DNA of 64,000 nt from the NCBI GenBank assembly GCA_000719695.1, contig JOHN01000039.1, positions 11,111-75,110 of the forward strand. The letters are read 5' to 3'. Of this stretch, positions 19,862 through 29,590 are shown one piece after another (the stretch's first letter is position 1; the number at the start of each line of letters is the position of its first letter). A model generated the notes under the pieces. It was not told the DNA's origin and did not search any database. It worked only from the letters and a program-made list of their open reading frames with translations. The DNA comes from Streptomyces sp. NRRL F-6131. Its GTDB lineage: Bacteria; Actinomycetota; Actinomycetes; Streptomycetales; Streptomycetaceae. The position numbers were made by a program, and so were the translations under genes.

Positions 19862-20722
19862 TCAGGCCGTCGTGGTGGCCGGGAGGCCGATCGGGTTGAT
19901 CGGCGGCAGTGCGCCGCGACAGAGCGCCGAGATCGGCTTGAGCGCGGCGGCGAGCCGGTCGAGCTCGGCCCGCGGGTGGTGCTCCCAGACCCGGGCGGCG
20001 GCCAGATCGGTGGCCGCCTCCAGCGACTGGTGCCGGATCCGGCCGCACTCGGTGATGGTGCCGCGCTCGGTGATCCAGCCCCGCTCGACCAGCCGGGCCG
20101 CGGCCGCGTCCCACTCCTCGTCCGTCCAGCCGCGGAACGGCTGCAGCGCCTCGCGCCGCACGTCCAGGGCACAGCGCACCACCAGCGCCTCGCAGCCGTC
20201 CAGCCCGGCCGAGACCAGCGCGGCGACATGGCCGTCGCCCCGGTGCTCGCGCATCACGGTGGCCGCCTGCCAGAGGCGTCCGTGCGGGTCGGACGGGCGG
20301 GGGAGGGCGGCGTTGGCGGCGGCCAGCACCCGGCCGGCGCAGTCCAGCCGCTCCACGGCGCCCTCCAGCAGGTCCGCCGCCAGCTCGATCTGCGCCGGGT
20401 CCACGTGCTCCAGCAGCCGCGCCAGGGCCGCCGAGGCGCCCGTGATCCGGGCGGCGAGCGCGGCCTCCGGATCGGCGAGCTTCCAGATCGCCGGCAGGGC
20501 GCGCTCGATCGGGGCGGGCGCGAAGTTGAAGAACGCGGCGACCACCGGCGGCGCGTCCACCGCGCCGAGCGGGGCGGCCCGGCCGCCGAAGTAGCTGCGC
20601 GCGACGCCGCGCAGGCCCACCTCCTCGAACGCGGCGAGGCCCTCGGGGGTGAAGTAGGTGACGGCGTGCACGGGTTCGAAGAGCCACCACAGGGCGCGGG
20701 CGGGGTGGACCAGATCGGCCAA
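19862..20722 (-). CDS. SCO6745-family helix-turn-helix-like protein
   Basis: This 286-aa protein starts at TTG 20722 (LADLVHPARALWWLFEPVHAVTYF), with GGAAGG 7 nt upstream. The much longer open frame to 21325 is antisense to rpe and was not used. The sequence matches the streptomycete SCO6745 group: an N-terminal helical domain with WKLADPEAALAARI, then a MarR-like winged-helix region (WTDEEWDAAAARLVERGWI, TITECGRIRHQSLEAATDL). The group has no established function; a DNA-binding or helical-bundle role is inferred from fold only. Confidence 0.8.
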   Translation of the reverse strand: MADLVHPARALWWLFEPVHAVTYFTPEGLAAFEEVGLRGVARSYFGGRAAPLGAVDAPPVVAAFFNFAPAPIERALPAIWKLADPEAALAARITGASAALARLLEHVDPAQIELAADLLEGAVERLDCAGRVLAAANAALPRPSDPHGRLWQAATVMREHRGDGHVAALVSAGLDGCEALVVRCALDVRREALQPFRGWTDEEWDAAAARLVERGWITERGTITECGRIRHQSLEAATDLAAARVWEHHPRAELDRLAAALKPISALCRGALPPINPIGLPATTTA

Positions 20723-20978
20723 CGGAGGACCTTCCTCGAAGGAGCGCGGGGAGCGCGAGGTGAGGGGAGCAGTCGTACGGGTGCAGTCGTACGGGGGCAG
20801 TCGTACAGGCCTGATGACCACGGCGGCGGTCACGATAACCCCGCCCGGGGTGTGATGACGGTCACGGGAAGGTCTCACTGGTGACACGCCCCCGACGGTG
20901 CGGGGGATGATGGGCACAGGTGCGCCCCGCGCGCGCCCCGGACCCTCGGCACGAAGGCAAGAAGAGGTAACAGGCCCC

Positions 20979-21662
20979 ATGGCGCAGATCAATCCCAGCA
21001 TCCTGTCCGCGGACTTCGCCCGGCTCGCCCAGGAGGCCGAGGCGGTGCGCGGCTCGGACTGGCTGCACGTCGATGTGATGGACAACCACTTCGTGCCGAA
21101 CCTGACCCTCGGCGTCCCGATCGTCGAGTCGCTCGCCCGGGCCACCGACATCCCGCTCGACTGCCACCTCATGATCGAGGACCCGGACCGCTGGGCCCCC
21201 CAGTACGTCGAGGCGGGCGCCGGCTCGGTCACCTTCCACGCCGAGGCCGCCGCCGCGCCCGTCCGGCTCGCCCGGGAGATCCGCGCCAAGGGCGCCCGCG
21301 CGTCGATGGCGCTCAAGCCGGCCACGCCGATCGAGCCCTACGAGGACCTGCTGCCCGAGCTGGACATGCTGCTGATCATGACCGTCGAGCCGGGCTTCGG
21401 CGGCCAGTCGTTCCTGGACATCATGCTGCCGAAGATCCGCCGGACCCGGGAGCTGATCGCCAAGCACGGGCTGGAGCTGTGGCTCCAGGTCGACGGCGGC
21501 GTCTCGGCGAGCACCATCGAGCGCTGCGCCGAGGCCGGCGCGGACGTCTTCGTCGCCGGTTCGGCGGTCTACGGGGCGCAGGAGCCGGCCGACGCGGTCG
21601 CCAAGCTGCGCACCCTCGCCGAGGGCGCCACCGCCGACGCCTGGTGGGCCTGCGCGCACTGA
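20979..21662 (+). CDS. rpe: Ribulose-phosphate 3-epimerase
   Basis: This 227-aa TIM-barrel enzyme interconverts ribulose 5-phosphate and xylulose 5-phosphate in the pentose phosphate pathway. ATG 20979 follows AGAGGT at good spacing, and the family N-terminus is [13 protein letters not shown]. Catalytic and metal residues are visible in LHVDVMD (Asp), DCHLMIE (His, family motif HLM), [14 protein letters not shown], and LQVDGGVS (Asp). The phosphate grip is GSAVYG. It is a housekeeping gene, with a strong hairpin downstream. Confidence 0.97.
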   Translation: MAQINPSILSADFARLAQEAEAVRGSDWLHVDVMDNHFVPNLTLGVPIVESLARATDIPLDCHLMIEDPDRWAPQYVEAGAGSVTFHAEAAAAPVRLAREIRAKGARASMALKPATPIEPYEDLLPELDMLLIMTVEPGFGGQSFLDIMLPKIRRTRELIAKHGLELWLQVDGGVSASTIERCAEAGADVFVAGSAVYGAQEPADAVAKLRTLAEGATADAWWACAH

Positions 21663-21699
21663 CCTGTGCTCCGGCCCCCCGCCCGGAGCGCTCCGTTCG

Positions 21700-21751
21700 C
21701 GGGAACGCCGCTGCCCCCGACGCACACGCGTGGGGGGCAGCGGCGTTCCCG
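21700..21751. terminator. 19-bp hairpin between rpe and the convergent amidase gene
   Basis: Bases 21700-21718 and 21733-21751 are exact complements (arm ends CGGGAACGCC), with a 14-nt loop. It is placed to stop transcription from both sides. Confidence 0.8.
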
Positions 21752-21772
21752 GACAAGCCGGTCGGATGCCGG

Positions 21773-24769
21773 TCAGATGCCGGCCACCGCCAGGGTGCTG
21801 ACCGGGTCGATCGGTCCGGCCGCGCCCAGGTCCTGGGTGTCCATCCAGCCCGACCAGGTGCCGAGGGCGTAGTCGCCGTTGGCGTTGAGGACCCGCCCGC
21901 CGGAGACGCCGAACAGCCGCAGGCTGTTGCCGGTGTAGGTGACGGCGAGCTTGGTCAACGGCGCGGTCTGCCCGGTGATGCCGGAGACGTCGCCCCAACC
22001 GCTCCAGGCGCCGGCCGCGTAGTCGGCGGTGGCCTGCTTGACCCTGCCGTCGACCAGGGCCAGCAGGTACTGCTTCGAGCCGACCGCGACGGTGGCCAGG
22101 CCGCTGACCGTGCCGTTCAGCGGGCCGACCGCGCCGGTGATGTCGCCGTAACGCCAGACGCCCCGGTTGTAGTCGGCGTCGGCGACGTGGATCCGGCCGT
22201 CGGACCCGACGCCGTTGATGTGCATCACGTTGCCGTTGGCGGACGCCGCGATCCTGGTCAGTGCGCCGGCGGGCAGACCGAGCACGCCGGAGATGTCGCC
22301 CCACTGGTACCAGCGGCCCGCCGAGTAGTCGGCGGTCGCCTCCAGCAGGCGGCCGCCGGCGACCACGACCACGTGCATCGTGTTGCCGGTGGCCGTGACC
22401 GTCACCTCGGTCACGGAGGACGCGAGGGGACCGGCCAGACCGGCGACCTGCAGGTCGTACCAGGGGGTCCACTCGCCCGTGCGGAGGTTCCGGTCGGCGG
22501 TGTAGACACGGCCGTTGGCGACCGTCACCGCGTGCAACTGGCTGCCCATGTACAGCAGGGAGAACTTCTGGGCCGGATCAACCGCCACGCCACCGGCGGG
22601 CGGGATCACGTGGTACTTCTCCCAGGCGCCGCGGGTGTAGTTGGCGCCGGCGTTGACCGAGCCGCTGCTGGTCTGCGCCAGCAGCTGCACCCGTTCACCG
22701 TCGGCCAGCGCGTCGGTCGGCGCCGGCACCGGCACCAGGTCGACGTCGTCGGCCGAGACGTAGGCGAGCCGGTGGTTGTACCGGATCGGGTAGTAGTGGA
22801 CGGTGCTGCCGGTGACCCAGGTCCGGTCGTTCGGCGCACTGCCGTTGACGGTCGGCGCGTAGTAGAAGTCGCCCGGCACCGGGCTGGCGGAGACCGGCAC
22901 GTACTGCTGGCCGGCGGGCAGGGTGTAGTCCAGCGCGACGATGTTGGGATTCGGCACCGGGACACCGGCCGCCGCGAAGGCGCCGTACTCCGGGTAGGAG
23001 CGGCCGTAGACCGCGACGCTGCTCAGGCCGGCCTTGGGGGTCAGCACGTACTGGCCCGGGCGGTGGTCGGCGGCGGCGATGGAGCCGTCGTTCCAGAACC
23101 AGGCCTTCCGGCCGTTGTACCAGATGGCGGTCCACTGCCCCTGGAGGTCGGCAACCACGTAGCTGCCGCCGGCCACCGCCTTGTCGCTCCAGTCCGAGGC
23201 GTTCTGGGTGCCGTTGCCGATCAGCGGGCCGCCGGGGGAGCTGTACAGGTAGACGAAGTTCGCCGGCTGGGACGGGGCACCGTTGATCACCGGACGGTAG
23301 GCGTCGGAGAACGGCGGGTTGATGACGATCCGGCTGCCGACGGCGTACCCCTGGTCGGGCGAGACGTGCCCGCCGACCAGGTCCATGTAGTGGTTCCAGT
23401 CCCAGAACGTGCCCGGGTCCCAGTGCATGCCGTTCACGGCGCTCTGGATCGGTCCCGGGACCTCGTCGTGGCCGATGATGTGCTCGCGGTCCAGCGGCAC
23501 GCCGAACCGGTCGGCCAGGTAGCGGGTCAGGGTGGCCGAGGACTGGTAAAGCTGCTCCGAGTACCAGCTGGCCCCGCTCAGCGCGTAGCCCTCGTGCTCG
23601 ATGCCCACGCTGCGCATGTTGAAGGTCTTGTTGCCGGCGTGCCAGGCGACGTTCTTGTTCGCCACCATCTGCGTGACGTGTCCGTCGCTGGAGCGCAGCA
23701 GGTAGTGCGCGCTCGCCAGGGTGGCCGGGTTCTGGAACGTCGCCAGCGAGCCCGCGTAGCCGCCCTCGGTGTCGTGGACGACGATGTAGTCGATCTCCGC
23801 GCCGGTGCGGTTGGCGACGGAGTAGTTGCCGAAGTCGTTGACGTCGGCGCTGTTCTGCGCGTACGCGGCGGGCCGGAAGTCGCAGCTGAGGCTGGACGGG
23901 CACTCGATCGGGTCGGCGGCCGTGGCCGAGGGTGCGGCCGGTGCGGCGAGCGAGCCGCTCACGGCCTCCTTGGACGCGGGCGCCCGGCCCGGCTGCTGCG
24001 CCCCGCGGTCGGCCGCCGGGAGCTGCGCGGCGACGCCCGGGTCGGCGGCGAGCGTCAGCCGCTGGCCCTCGGACGTGGTCCGGGTCGCGCCGGCCTTCAG
24101 GGTGCCGAACACGCGGTCCGCGAACTCCCGCCCCTCGGCGGTGCCCTGGCCCTCCGCGCCGCCGTTGCTGAAGGAGACCACCGCGCCGTACCAGGCGGCC
24201 GGGTCGCTGGACAGCGGAGCCTTCGCCCTGCGCTGCTGCTCGGCGAGGAGCGCGGCGCCGCCGCGGATGCTCTGCAGGGTGTTCTCCCGCAGCTCCGCCG
24301 CGGGCCGGCCGATCAGCGCCGCCGCGGCGTCCAGGGTGTGCAGCGCGGGGCCGTCGACCGGCGGCGCCGGGGCGGCCACCGCCCTGGCCGTCGCCGAGGG
24401 GGCGCCGTCACCGCGCTGGTCGACCTCGGGCTGGGCGGCGGCCTGGGCCGCCGCGACCGCCGCCAGGTCGACCTGGGTGAGTCCCATCACGTTGTAGTTG
24501 CCGGTGGTGCTGGGTCGGCCCTGGTGCGACTCCCAGCGGGTCTCCTGGTAGGAGACGGCCAGCAGGACGCTCTCGGGGACCTTGAATTCCTTGGCCGCGG
24601 CGGCGAACTGGGCCTGCAGCGCGGCCGTCGGCGCCTTCGGTGCGGCCGGTGCCGCCGCGGCGTACGTGGCACCGCTCGCCGCTATGCCGAACGCGGCAGC
24701 GGAGACCGCCGCGGCCGTGGCCGCGCGGAGCGCCGCGCGCGGCCGCGGTGTACGAGATCGATGAGTCAA
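21773..24769 (-). CDS. Secreted N-acetylmuramoyl-L-alanine amidase with N-terminal lytic-like region and beta-propeller tail
   Basis: This 998-aa protein has a Sec signal (residues 1-40, ending TYAAAAPAA). Residues about 48-240 contain a transglycosylase-like segment (KVPESVLLAVSYQETRWESH, NYNVMGLTQV). Residues about 320-500 are an Amidase_2 domain: YIVVHDTEGG (zinc His), ASAHYLLRSSDG, VAWHAGN, VGIEHEGY, HIIGHDEVPG (His and Asp). The middle part is SH3-like wall binding, with repeated short tyrosine/tryptophan strands. The last 270 residues carry at least four WGDISGV-type repeats (YxxGxWxxWGD), probably a carbohydrate-binding propeller. Role: cell-wall turnover or lysis of other bacteria. 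Confidence 0.92.
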   Translation of the reverse strand: MTHRSRTPRPRAALRAATAAAVSAAAFGIAASGATYAAAAPAAPKAPTAALQAQFAAAAKEFKVPESVLLAVSYQETRWESHQGRPSTTGNYNVMGLTQVDLAAVAAAQAAAQPEVDQRGDGAPSATARAVAAPAPPVDGPALHTLDAAAALIGRPAAELRENTLQSIRGGAALLAEQQRRAKAPLSSDPAAWYGAVVSFSNGGAEGQGTAEGREFADRVFGTLKAGATRTTSEGQRLTLAADPGVAAQLPAADRGAQQPGRAPASKEAVSGSLAAPAAPSATAADPIECPSSLSCDFRPAAYAQNSADVNDFGNYSVANRTGAEIDYIVVHDTEGGYAGSLATFQNPATLASAHYLLRSSDGHVTQMVANKNVAWHAGNKTFNMRSVGIEHEGYALSGASWYSEQLYQSSATLTRYLADRFGVPLDREHIIGHDEVPGPIQSAVNGMHWDPGTFWDWNHYMDLVGGHVSPDQGYAVGSRIVINPPFSDAYRPVINGAPSQPANFVYLYSSPGGPLIGNGTQNASDWSDKAVAGGSYVVADLQGQWTAIWYNGRKAWFWNDGSIAAADHRPGQYVLTPKAGLSSVAVYGRSYPEYGAFAAAGVPVPNPNIVALDYTLPAGQQYVPVSASPVPGDFYYAPTVNGSAPNDRTWVTGSTVHYYPIRYNHRLAYVSADDVDLVPVPAPTDALADGERVQLLAQTSSGSVNAGANYTRGAWEKYHVIPPAGGVAVDPAQKFSLLYMGSQLHAVTVANGRVYTADRNLRTGEWTPWYDLQVAGLAGPLASSVTEVTVTATGNTMHVVVVAGGRLLEATADYSAGRWYQWGDISGVLGLPAGALTRIAASANGNVMHINGVGSDGRIHVADADYNRGVWRYGDITGAVGPLNGTVSGLATVAVGSKQYLLALVDGRVKQATADYAAGAWSGWGDVSGITGQTAPLTKLAVTYTGNSLRLFGVSGGRVLNANGDYALGTWSGWMDTQDLGAAGPIDPVSTLAVAGI

Positions 24770-25062
24770 CAGTCTGTCCCGACCTTTTCTGTTCGACCGG
24801 ACCGGATCGACGGGAACGTATCAGCGGCGACCGACAGGGAGCGCATCCGGGTCGGGACCACGGAACACCGTGGGCCCGTCGGCGGAACCGTCGTCCGGGT
24901 TTTCGTCCGGGTCGTCCTCTGATGGGCCGTCTGATCCCCCCGGACGTCCGCATCCTGTTCATACAAAGGATTTCTGTACGCATACTGTCATGGGATACGA
25001 CTGTCCGTGCGCATCGGGGGGCCTGGTGCGTCGACCGGATCCAGCGTTGACCAGGGGAAATC

Positions 25063-28000
25063 ATGAGGAAAACACCCATAAGAGCGTCGATATCGGCAGT
25101 GGCCTGTCTGCTGCTGGCGTCCGCCCTGCCCGGTCAGGCGGCTGCGGCGGCGCCGCCCTCCGTCTGGGTCGCCGACGGCGCCGACCACGTCTTCTCGTCC
25201 TCGCCGTCGCCCGGGCGTCCGGTGAACGCGGTGACGCTCTTCACCGCGCGCAACGAGGTCCAGGCCGCCCAGATCGCGGTGCGCTCCGGGCAGGAGCTGA
25301 CCAGCCTGTCGGTCCGGGCGAGTGACCTCACCGGGCCGGGCGGGGCGGTGATCCCCTCCTCGCGGATCACCGTCCGCCGGGAGTACAACCACCCGAACGT
25401 CACGACGATCACCAGTGGTCACCAGCAGGAGCCGCCGGCCGGCGGCACCGGCTACTACGACGCGCTCGTCGAGAACGCCATCGAGGATCCGCTGGCGGCG
25501 AACACCACCCAGCCCTACCACTACAGCGTCGCGGTGCCCACCGGCCAGGCGCCCGGCACCTACACAGGAAAGGCCACCGTGGAGAGCTCGGCCGGCCCGG
25601 TGGACGTGCCGGTCTCCGTGACGGTGTACGACGCGGAGGTGCCCCCGGCGAACCGTTCGACGTTCCGGATGAACAACTGGTTCACCTCCGCCGGCTGGGA
25701 CTACAGCTGGACGGCGAGTTCCATTCCCGCGCAGTACACCGTCAAGGTGGACGGGAAGGACCAGCCGGTCGAGGCGTTCACCGAGCCGTGGTGGACGCTG
25801 ATGGGGAACTTCGCCGAGAACCTCGCCAAGCACCGCAACAACGTCGTGTTCGCGGACTTCCAGGGACTCTCCGTCCCCGACACCGCCTACGTGGGTGACA
25901 AGTACGAGTTCACCTGGGCGAACTTCGACCGCTTCGTCCAGCTCTTCCAGGACGCCGGCGCGCTCCAGTACATCTACACCCCCCACCTCGTCGAGGGCAA
26001 CGGGAAGTACCTGGAGGCGCTCGTCGACGCCGGTTCCGGCGACGGCAAGGTGAAGATGGGGTACCTGACCCCGGGCTCGCCCGAGGCCACCCGGTACGTC
26101 GACGCCGTGCTCCCCGCGCTGAAGGCCCACCTCGACTCCAAGTGCCTGGACGCCGGGCCGGTCTGCGCCCCCGGCCGCCGGTGGAGCGACGCCTTCTACA
26201 TGAGCGCCGTCGACGAGCCCGGCGGCGGGGACGAGACCGCGTCCGCCGCCTCGGTCTGGCTCTACGAGCGCTACCACAAGTACTTCCCCGAGGGTCTCTC
26301 CAACGAGGCCCACCACGCGGTCGTGCCCGCGACGGACGCCGCCCTCGGCACCATCACCCCGGTCGGCGACAGCCACTACGACGCGAACGCCGGCTACTAC
26401 CAGAACCGGCGTCTCGCCGGGAAGGACCTCTGGCTCTACTACTGCACCAATCCCAAGGACGCCCACCTCAACCGGTTCATCAGCTACCCGCTCTCCGACT
26501 CCCGGCTGACGCCGTGGATGGTCTCGGCGGTCGGCGGCAACGGGTTCCTGCACTGGGGCTGGAACATCTGGACGGATCCGGACACCCACGCGAAGATCGA
26601 CACCTTCAACGGCACGAACGACGGCGACTTCTACCTGGTGCGCCCGAACAACCGCAACGGCGCCCTCGACGTCTACGACAGCATGCGCAGCGAGGCCCTG
26701 CTGGCGGGCATCCAGGACTACGAACTGCTGAAGCAGCTGGCGGCCGTCAAGCCGGTCCTGGCCCGGGCCCTGACCTCGTCGCTGATCACCGCCACCACCG
26801 AGTTCACCACCTCGGGCGCGGAGATCAGCAGCCGCCACAAGCAGATCCTGGACGCCCTCACCACAGCGGGCCCCGACGCCTCCTACCCGTTCGTCGACGA
26901 CTTCTCCTCCGGCACCGACGCCGAGTGGCGGCACATCCGCGGCAGCTGGTCGGTCACCGGGGACCAGGGGTACGTGCAGAGCGACCCGGCCGCGAACTGG
27001 GACACGGTCGCCGGGGTGGCCGGGCGCGCCTACGGTGACGTCGCCGCCTCCGCCGACGTCCGGATCACCGGTGTCAGCAGCGAGGGTGAGGACACCAACT
27101 GGGCGGGTCTGACCGTCCACAGCCAGAACCCGACCGACCGTCAGACCGGTTACCTGGTGGCCCTGCGCAACAACGGCGAGGTGTTCGTCGAGCGCGGCGG
27201 CGCCCTTCTCGGGAAGGCGACGGTGCCCGGGTACACCCCCGGCCAGACGGTCGGCCTGCGGGTCGTCACCAGGGGCTCGGCCCTCGCCGTGTACGCGGGA
27301 GCGACGCGACTGATCTCCCTCACCGACCCGGGCTACCCGGTCGGCACCATCGGCCTCGCCACCGGCGGCGCCTCCGCCCGGTTCGACAACGTGCGGCTCA
27401 ACCCGGGCACCAACCCCGCCGAGGGCGGCGTCGTCACCGCCTCCAGCAGCTACGAGGCCGACGGCTGGGGCCGGAACGCCCTCACGGACGGCCGCCGCTC
27501 GCTGCCCACCGGCACCAACGGCTGGAGCAGCATCGACCACCTGTCCGTCGACCACACCGAGTCGGTGACGGTCGACCTCGGCGCCCGCCGCCGGATCGGC
27601 CGGCTGGACCTCTTCGGCCGTGCCGACGGTGCGAACACCGGTCTGGGCTTCCCGGTCGACTTCACCGTCCAGGTGTCGCCCGACGGCGTCAACTGGACCA
27701 CCGTCGCCGACGAGCACGACCGCCCGAGGCCCGACGCGTCCGCGCAGTCCTTCCCGTTCGCGCCCACCGACGTGCGCTACGTCAAGGTCACCGGGACCAG
27801 GCTGCGCACCGACGCGGCCGGGAACTACCACATGCAGCTGGCCGAGATCGAGGCCGCAGGTGAGAACCTGGCCGCCAACCGGCCGGTGACCGCGTCGAGT
27901 TCGATCGAGGACTCGGGGTGGAAGCGCACCGCCGCCACCGACGGCGTGCAGAACTCCGCGCAGGGCTACTCGATGGGCTGGAGCAGCCAGAAGTCGCCCA

Positions 28001-28317
28001 CGGCGGCGGCCGCCGAATGGATCTCCGTCGACCTGCAGGGCTCGAGCGTCCTCGGCGAGGTCCGGCTCACCCCCCGCACCGACGGTGCGAACACCGGTCT
28101 GGGCTTCCCGGTCGACTTCACCGTCCAGGTGTCGCCCGACGGCGTCAACTGGACCACCGTCGCCGACGAGCGCGGCCGGCCGCGCCCCGGCACCGCGGCG
28201 CAGGTCTTCTCGTTCGCGGCGACCCCGGCCCGCTACGTGAGGATCACCGGAACCAGGCTGAGCGCCGACCAGTTCGGTGACCACTACATGCAGCTCGGCG
28301 AGATCGGCGTCAGCTGA
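25063..28317 (+). CDS. Secreted DUF4091 glycoside-hydrolase-like protein with two discoidin (F5/8 type C) domains
   Basis: This 1084-aa exported protein starts at ATG 25063 (signal peptide, residues 1-30, ending QAAAAA). Residues about 30-200 form an N-terminal beta-sandwich. Residues 200-600 contain the DUF4091 barrel (FYMSAVDEPGGGDE with a likely acidic pair, GNGFLHWGWNIW, YDSMRSEALLAGIQDYELL). Residues about 605-785 are a LamG-like jelly roll (FVDDFSSGTDAEW). Two discoidin domains follow (about 790-930 and 940-1084), each with TDGANTGLGFPVDFTVQV. Such proteins act on plant or fungal polysaccharide; the exact substrate is unknown. It is followed by a strong hairpin. Confidence 0.9.
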   Translation: MRKTPIRASISAVACLLLASALPGQAAAAAPPSVWVADGADHVFSSSPSPGRPVNAVTLFTARNEVQAAQIAVRSGQELTSLSVRASDLTGPGGAVIPSSRITVRREYNHPNVTTITSGHQQEPPAGGTGYYDALVENAIEDPLAANTTQPYHYSVAVPTGQAPGTYTGKATVESSAGPVDVPVSVTVYDAEVPPANRSTFRMNNWFTSAGWDYSWTASSIPAQYTVKVDGKDQPVEAFTEPWWTLMGNFAENLAKHRNNVVFADFQGLSVPDTAYVGDKYEFTWANFDRFVQLFQDAGALQYIYTPHLVEGNGKYLEALVDAGSGDGKVKMGYLTPGSPEATRYVDAVLPALKAHLDSKCLDAGPVCAPGRRWSDAFYMSAVDEPGGGDETASAASVWLYERYHKYFPEGLSNEAHHAVVPATDAALGTITPVGDSHYDANAGYYQNRRLAGKDLWLYYCTNPKDAHLNRFISYPLSDSRLTPWMVSAVGGNGFLHWGWNIWTDPDTHAKIDTFNGTNDGDFYLVRPNNRNGALDVYDSMRSEALLAGIQDYELLKQLAAVKPVLARALTSSLITATTEFTTSGAEISSRHKQILDALTTAGPDASYPFVDDFSSGTDAEWRHIRGSWSVTGDQGYVQSDPAANWDTVAGVAGRAYGDVAASADVRITGVSSEGEDTNWAGLTVHSQNPTDRQTGYLVALRNNGEVFVERGGALLGKATVPGYTPGQTVGLRVVTRGSALAVYAGATRLISLTDPGYPVGTIGLATGGASARFDNVRLNPGTNPAEGGVVTASSSYEADGWGRNALTDGRRSLPTGTNGWSSIDHLSVDHTESVTVDLGARRRIGRLDLFGRADGANTGLGFPVDFTVQVSPDGVNWTTVADEHDRPRPDASAQSFPFAPTDVRYVKVTGTRLRTDAAGNYHMQLAEIEAAGENLAANRPVTASSSIEDSGWKRTAATDGVQNSAQGYSMGWSSQKSPTAAAAEWISVDLQGSSVLGEVRLTPRTDGANTGLGFPVDFTVQVSPDGVNWTTVADERGRPRPGTAAQVFSFAATPARYVRITGTRLSADQFGDHYMQLGEIGVS
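27623..27715 (+). repeat. 93-bp exact direct repeat, copy 1 (first discoidin domain)
   Basis: Bases 27623-27715 are identical to 28079-28171. The copies lie at equivalent places in the two discoidin domains, 456 bp (152 codons) apart, while the flanks differ clearly. Confidence 0.9.
28079..28171 (+). repeat. 93-bp exact direct repeat, copy 2 (second discoidin domain)
   Basis: This copy is identical to 27623-27715, including third codon positions, which suggests recent gene conversion or intragenic duplication. Confidence 0.9.
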
Positions 28318-28380
28318 CCCGTGTCCCCCCGGGCCGACCCGTGCCGCCACTGGAGGCACGGGCACGGGAGAGGGGAAACG

Positions 28381-28422
28381 CCCCGGGGGCGGTCCGCCGG
28401 CGCCGGCGGACCGCCCCCGGGG
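28381..28422. terminator. 42-bp perfect palindrome between convergent genes
   Basis: Bases 28381-28401 and 28402-28422 are exact complements, giving a hairpin of up to 20 bp. It lies between the DUF4091 gene and the convergent substrate-binding-protein gene, so it can end both transcripts. Confidence 0.8.
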
Positions 28423-28434
28423 GGCGTGCGGGGG

Positions 28435-29466
28435 TTACGGGAGGTAGGTGTTGGTGAAGGCGTCGGCGGGGGTGACGGGCTTGTCGATGAGGCCGGCCTC
28501 CTTCATGAAGGCGGCCATCTTGTCCCAGGTGGCCGGGTCGTTGAGGCCGGGCTTGCCGGAGGCGGGGGTCTGCAGGAGGGGGATGGTGGCCTTGAGGACG
28601 GCGAGGGCGGAGTCCTGCTGCTTCTGGTCGTTCATGCCCGGGATGTAGCTCTTGCTGATCGAGACCGCCTCGTCGGGGTGTTCGACGGTGTACTGCACGC
28701 CGCGCAGGGTGGCGGCGACGAACTTGCGGATGTCGTCGCCGCGCTGGTCCAGGGTGGCCTTGGTGGCGCCGAGGCCGGCCGCGACCAGGGGGAGCGCGGA
28801 GGCGCCGCCGGTGCCCTCGACGGGGCGGACGGCGAGGCCGGCCTGCTGGAACTGGACGGCGTCGTTGTTGAGGTAGCCCATCACGGCGTCGACCTTCTTG
28901 CCGACCAGGGCCGCCTGCTGGGTGAAGCCGATGTGCTGGACGTCGACGTCCTTGGTGGTGAGTCCGCCGGCCTTCAGCTGGGCCAGCAGACCGAAGTAGG
29001 TCTCGCCGTAGGGGCCGGGGGTGCCGACGCTGTGGCCGCGCAGGTCGGCGACGGTGTGGATCGGGGAGTCCTGCGGCACCAGCATCGCCACCGGGTAGGT
29101 GTGGTAGAGGGTGGCGATGTCCACGACCGGCACGTCCTTGGCCCGGGCCTGGAGCATCTCGTCGCCGCCGGCGAAGACCACGTCCTCCTGGCCGCCGGTC
29201 ATGGCGCCGAACAGGTCGTCGGTGAAGCTGTGGTGACGAAGCGTCACCTTGACCCCGGCCTCCTTGTAGAAGCCCTTGCTCTCCGCCACGTAGAAGGGGG
29301 CGAACTGGATGTTCGGGATGTAGGTGAGGCCGACGGTCACGGCGCCGCCGGACTTGCCGTCCGAGGACTTGGCGGCGGTCGGGTCGGAGGCGCAGGCCGA
29401 GAGCGTGGCGCTGCCCGCGAGGAGGAGGGCGAGCGCCCCGGCGGTGCGGGCGGTGGTCTTGGGCAT
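28435..29466 (-). CDS. ABC transporter substrate-binding lipoprotein (NMT1/THI5-like)
   Basis: This 343-aa lipoprotein has leader and lipobox LSACAS (Cys25). The mature part is a periplasmic-binding fold of the THI5/SsuA class: VTVGLTYIPNIQFAPFYVAESKGFY, FTDDLFGAMTGGQEDVVFAGGDEM, and LRGHSVGTPGPYGETYFG. This class binds thiamine precursors, sulfonates or nitrate; the ligand cannot be decided here, although the phosphonate cluster 7 kb away makes a sulfonate/phosphonate-type ligand imaginable. AAGGAC precedes ATG 29466. It is the last gene of the operon 32585-28435. Confidence 0.9.
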   Translation of the reverse strand: MPKTTARTAGALALLLAGSATLSACASDPTAAKSSDGKSGGAVTVGLTYIPNIQFAPFYVAESKGFYKEAGVKVTLRHHSFTDDLFGAMTGGQEDVVFAGGDEMLQARAKDVPVVDIATLYHTYPVAMLVPQDSPIHTVADLRGHSVGTPGPYGETYFGLLAQLKAGGLTTKDVDVQHIGFTQQAALVGKKVDAVMGYLNNDAVQFQQAGLAVRPVEGTGGASALPLVAAGLGATKATLDQRGDDIRKFVAATLRGVQYTVEHPDEAVSISKSYIPGMNDQKQQDSALAVLKATIPLLQTPASGKPGLNDPATWDKMAAFMKEAGLIDKPVTPADAFTNTYLP

Positions 29467-29502
29467 GCGGCAGTCCTTGTTCGTAGGGTGTGGGCAGAAC
29501 GG

Positions 29503-29541
29503 GAACAGGAAGCGGGAACAGGAAGCGGGAACAGGAAGCGG
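29503..29541. repeat. Three perfect 13-bp tandem repeats in an intercistronic gap
   Basis: The unit GAACAGGAAGCGG is repeated three times and decays into GAACGGCGACGG and GAACGG up to about 29559. It lies in the 124-nt gap between permease and substrate-binding protein. A role as slipping spacer or mRNA processing site is possible. Confidence 0.85.
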
Positions 29542-29590
29542 GAACGGCGACGGGAACGGCCGCGGCGACAGGATCGGTGCGGGGCCGGGC

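Noticed and set aside
24988..28365. A 1125-codon minus-strand open frame over the DUF4091 gene
   Set aside because: It mirrors the codon positions of the real + strand gene and has no recognisable domain.
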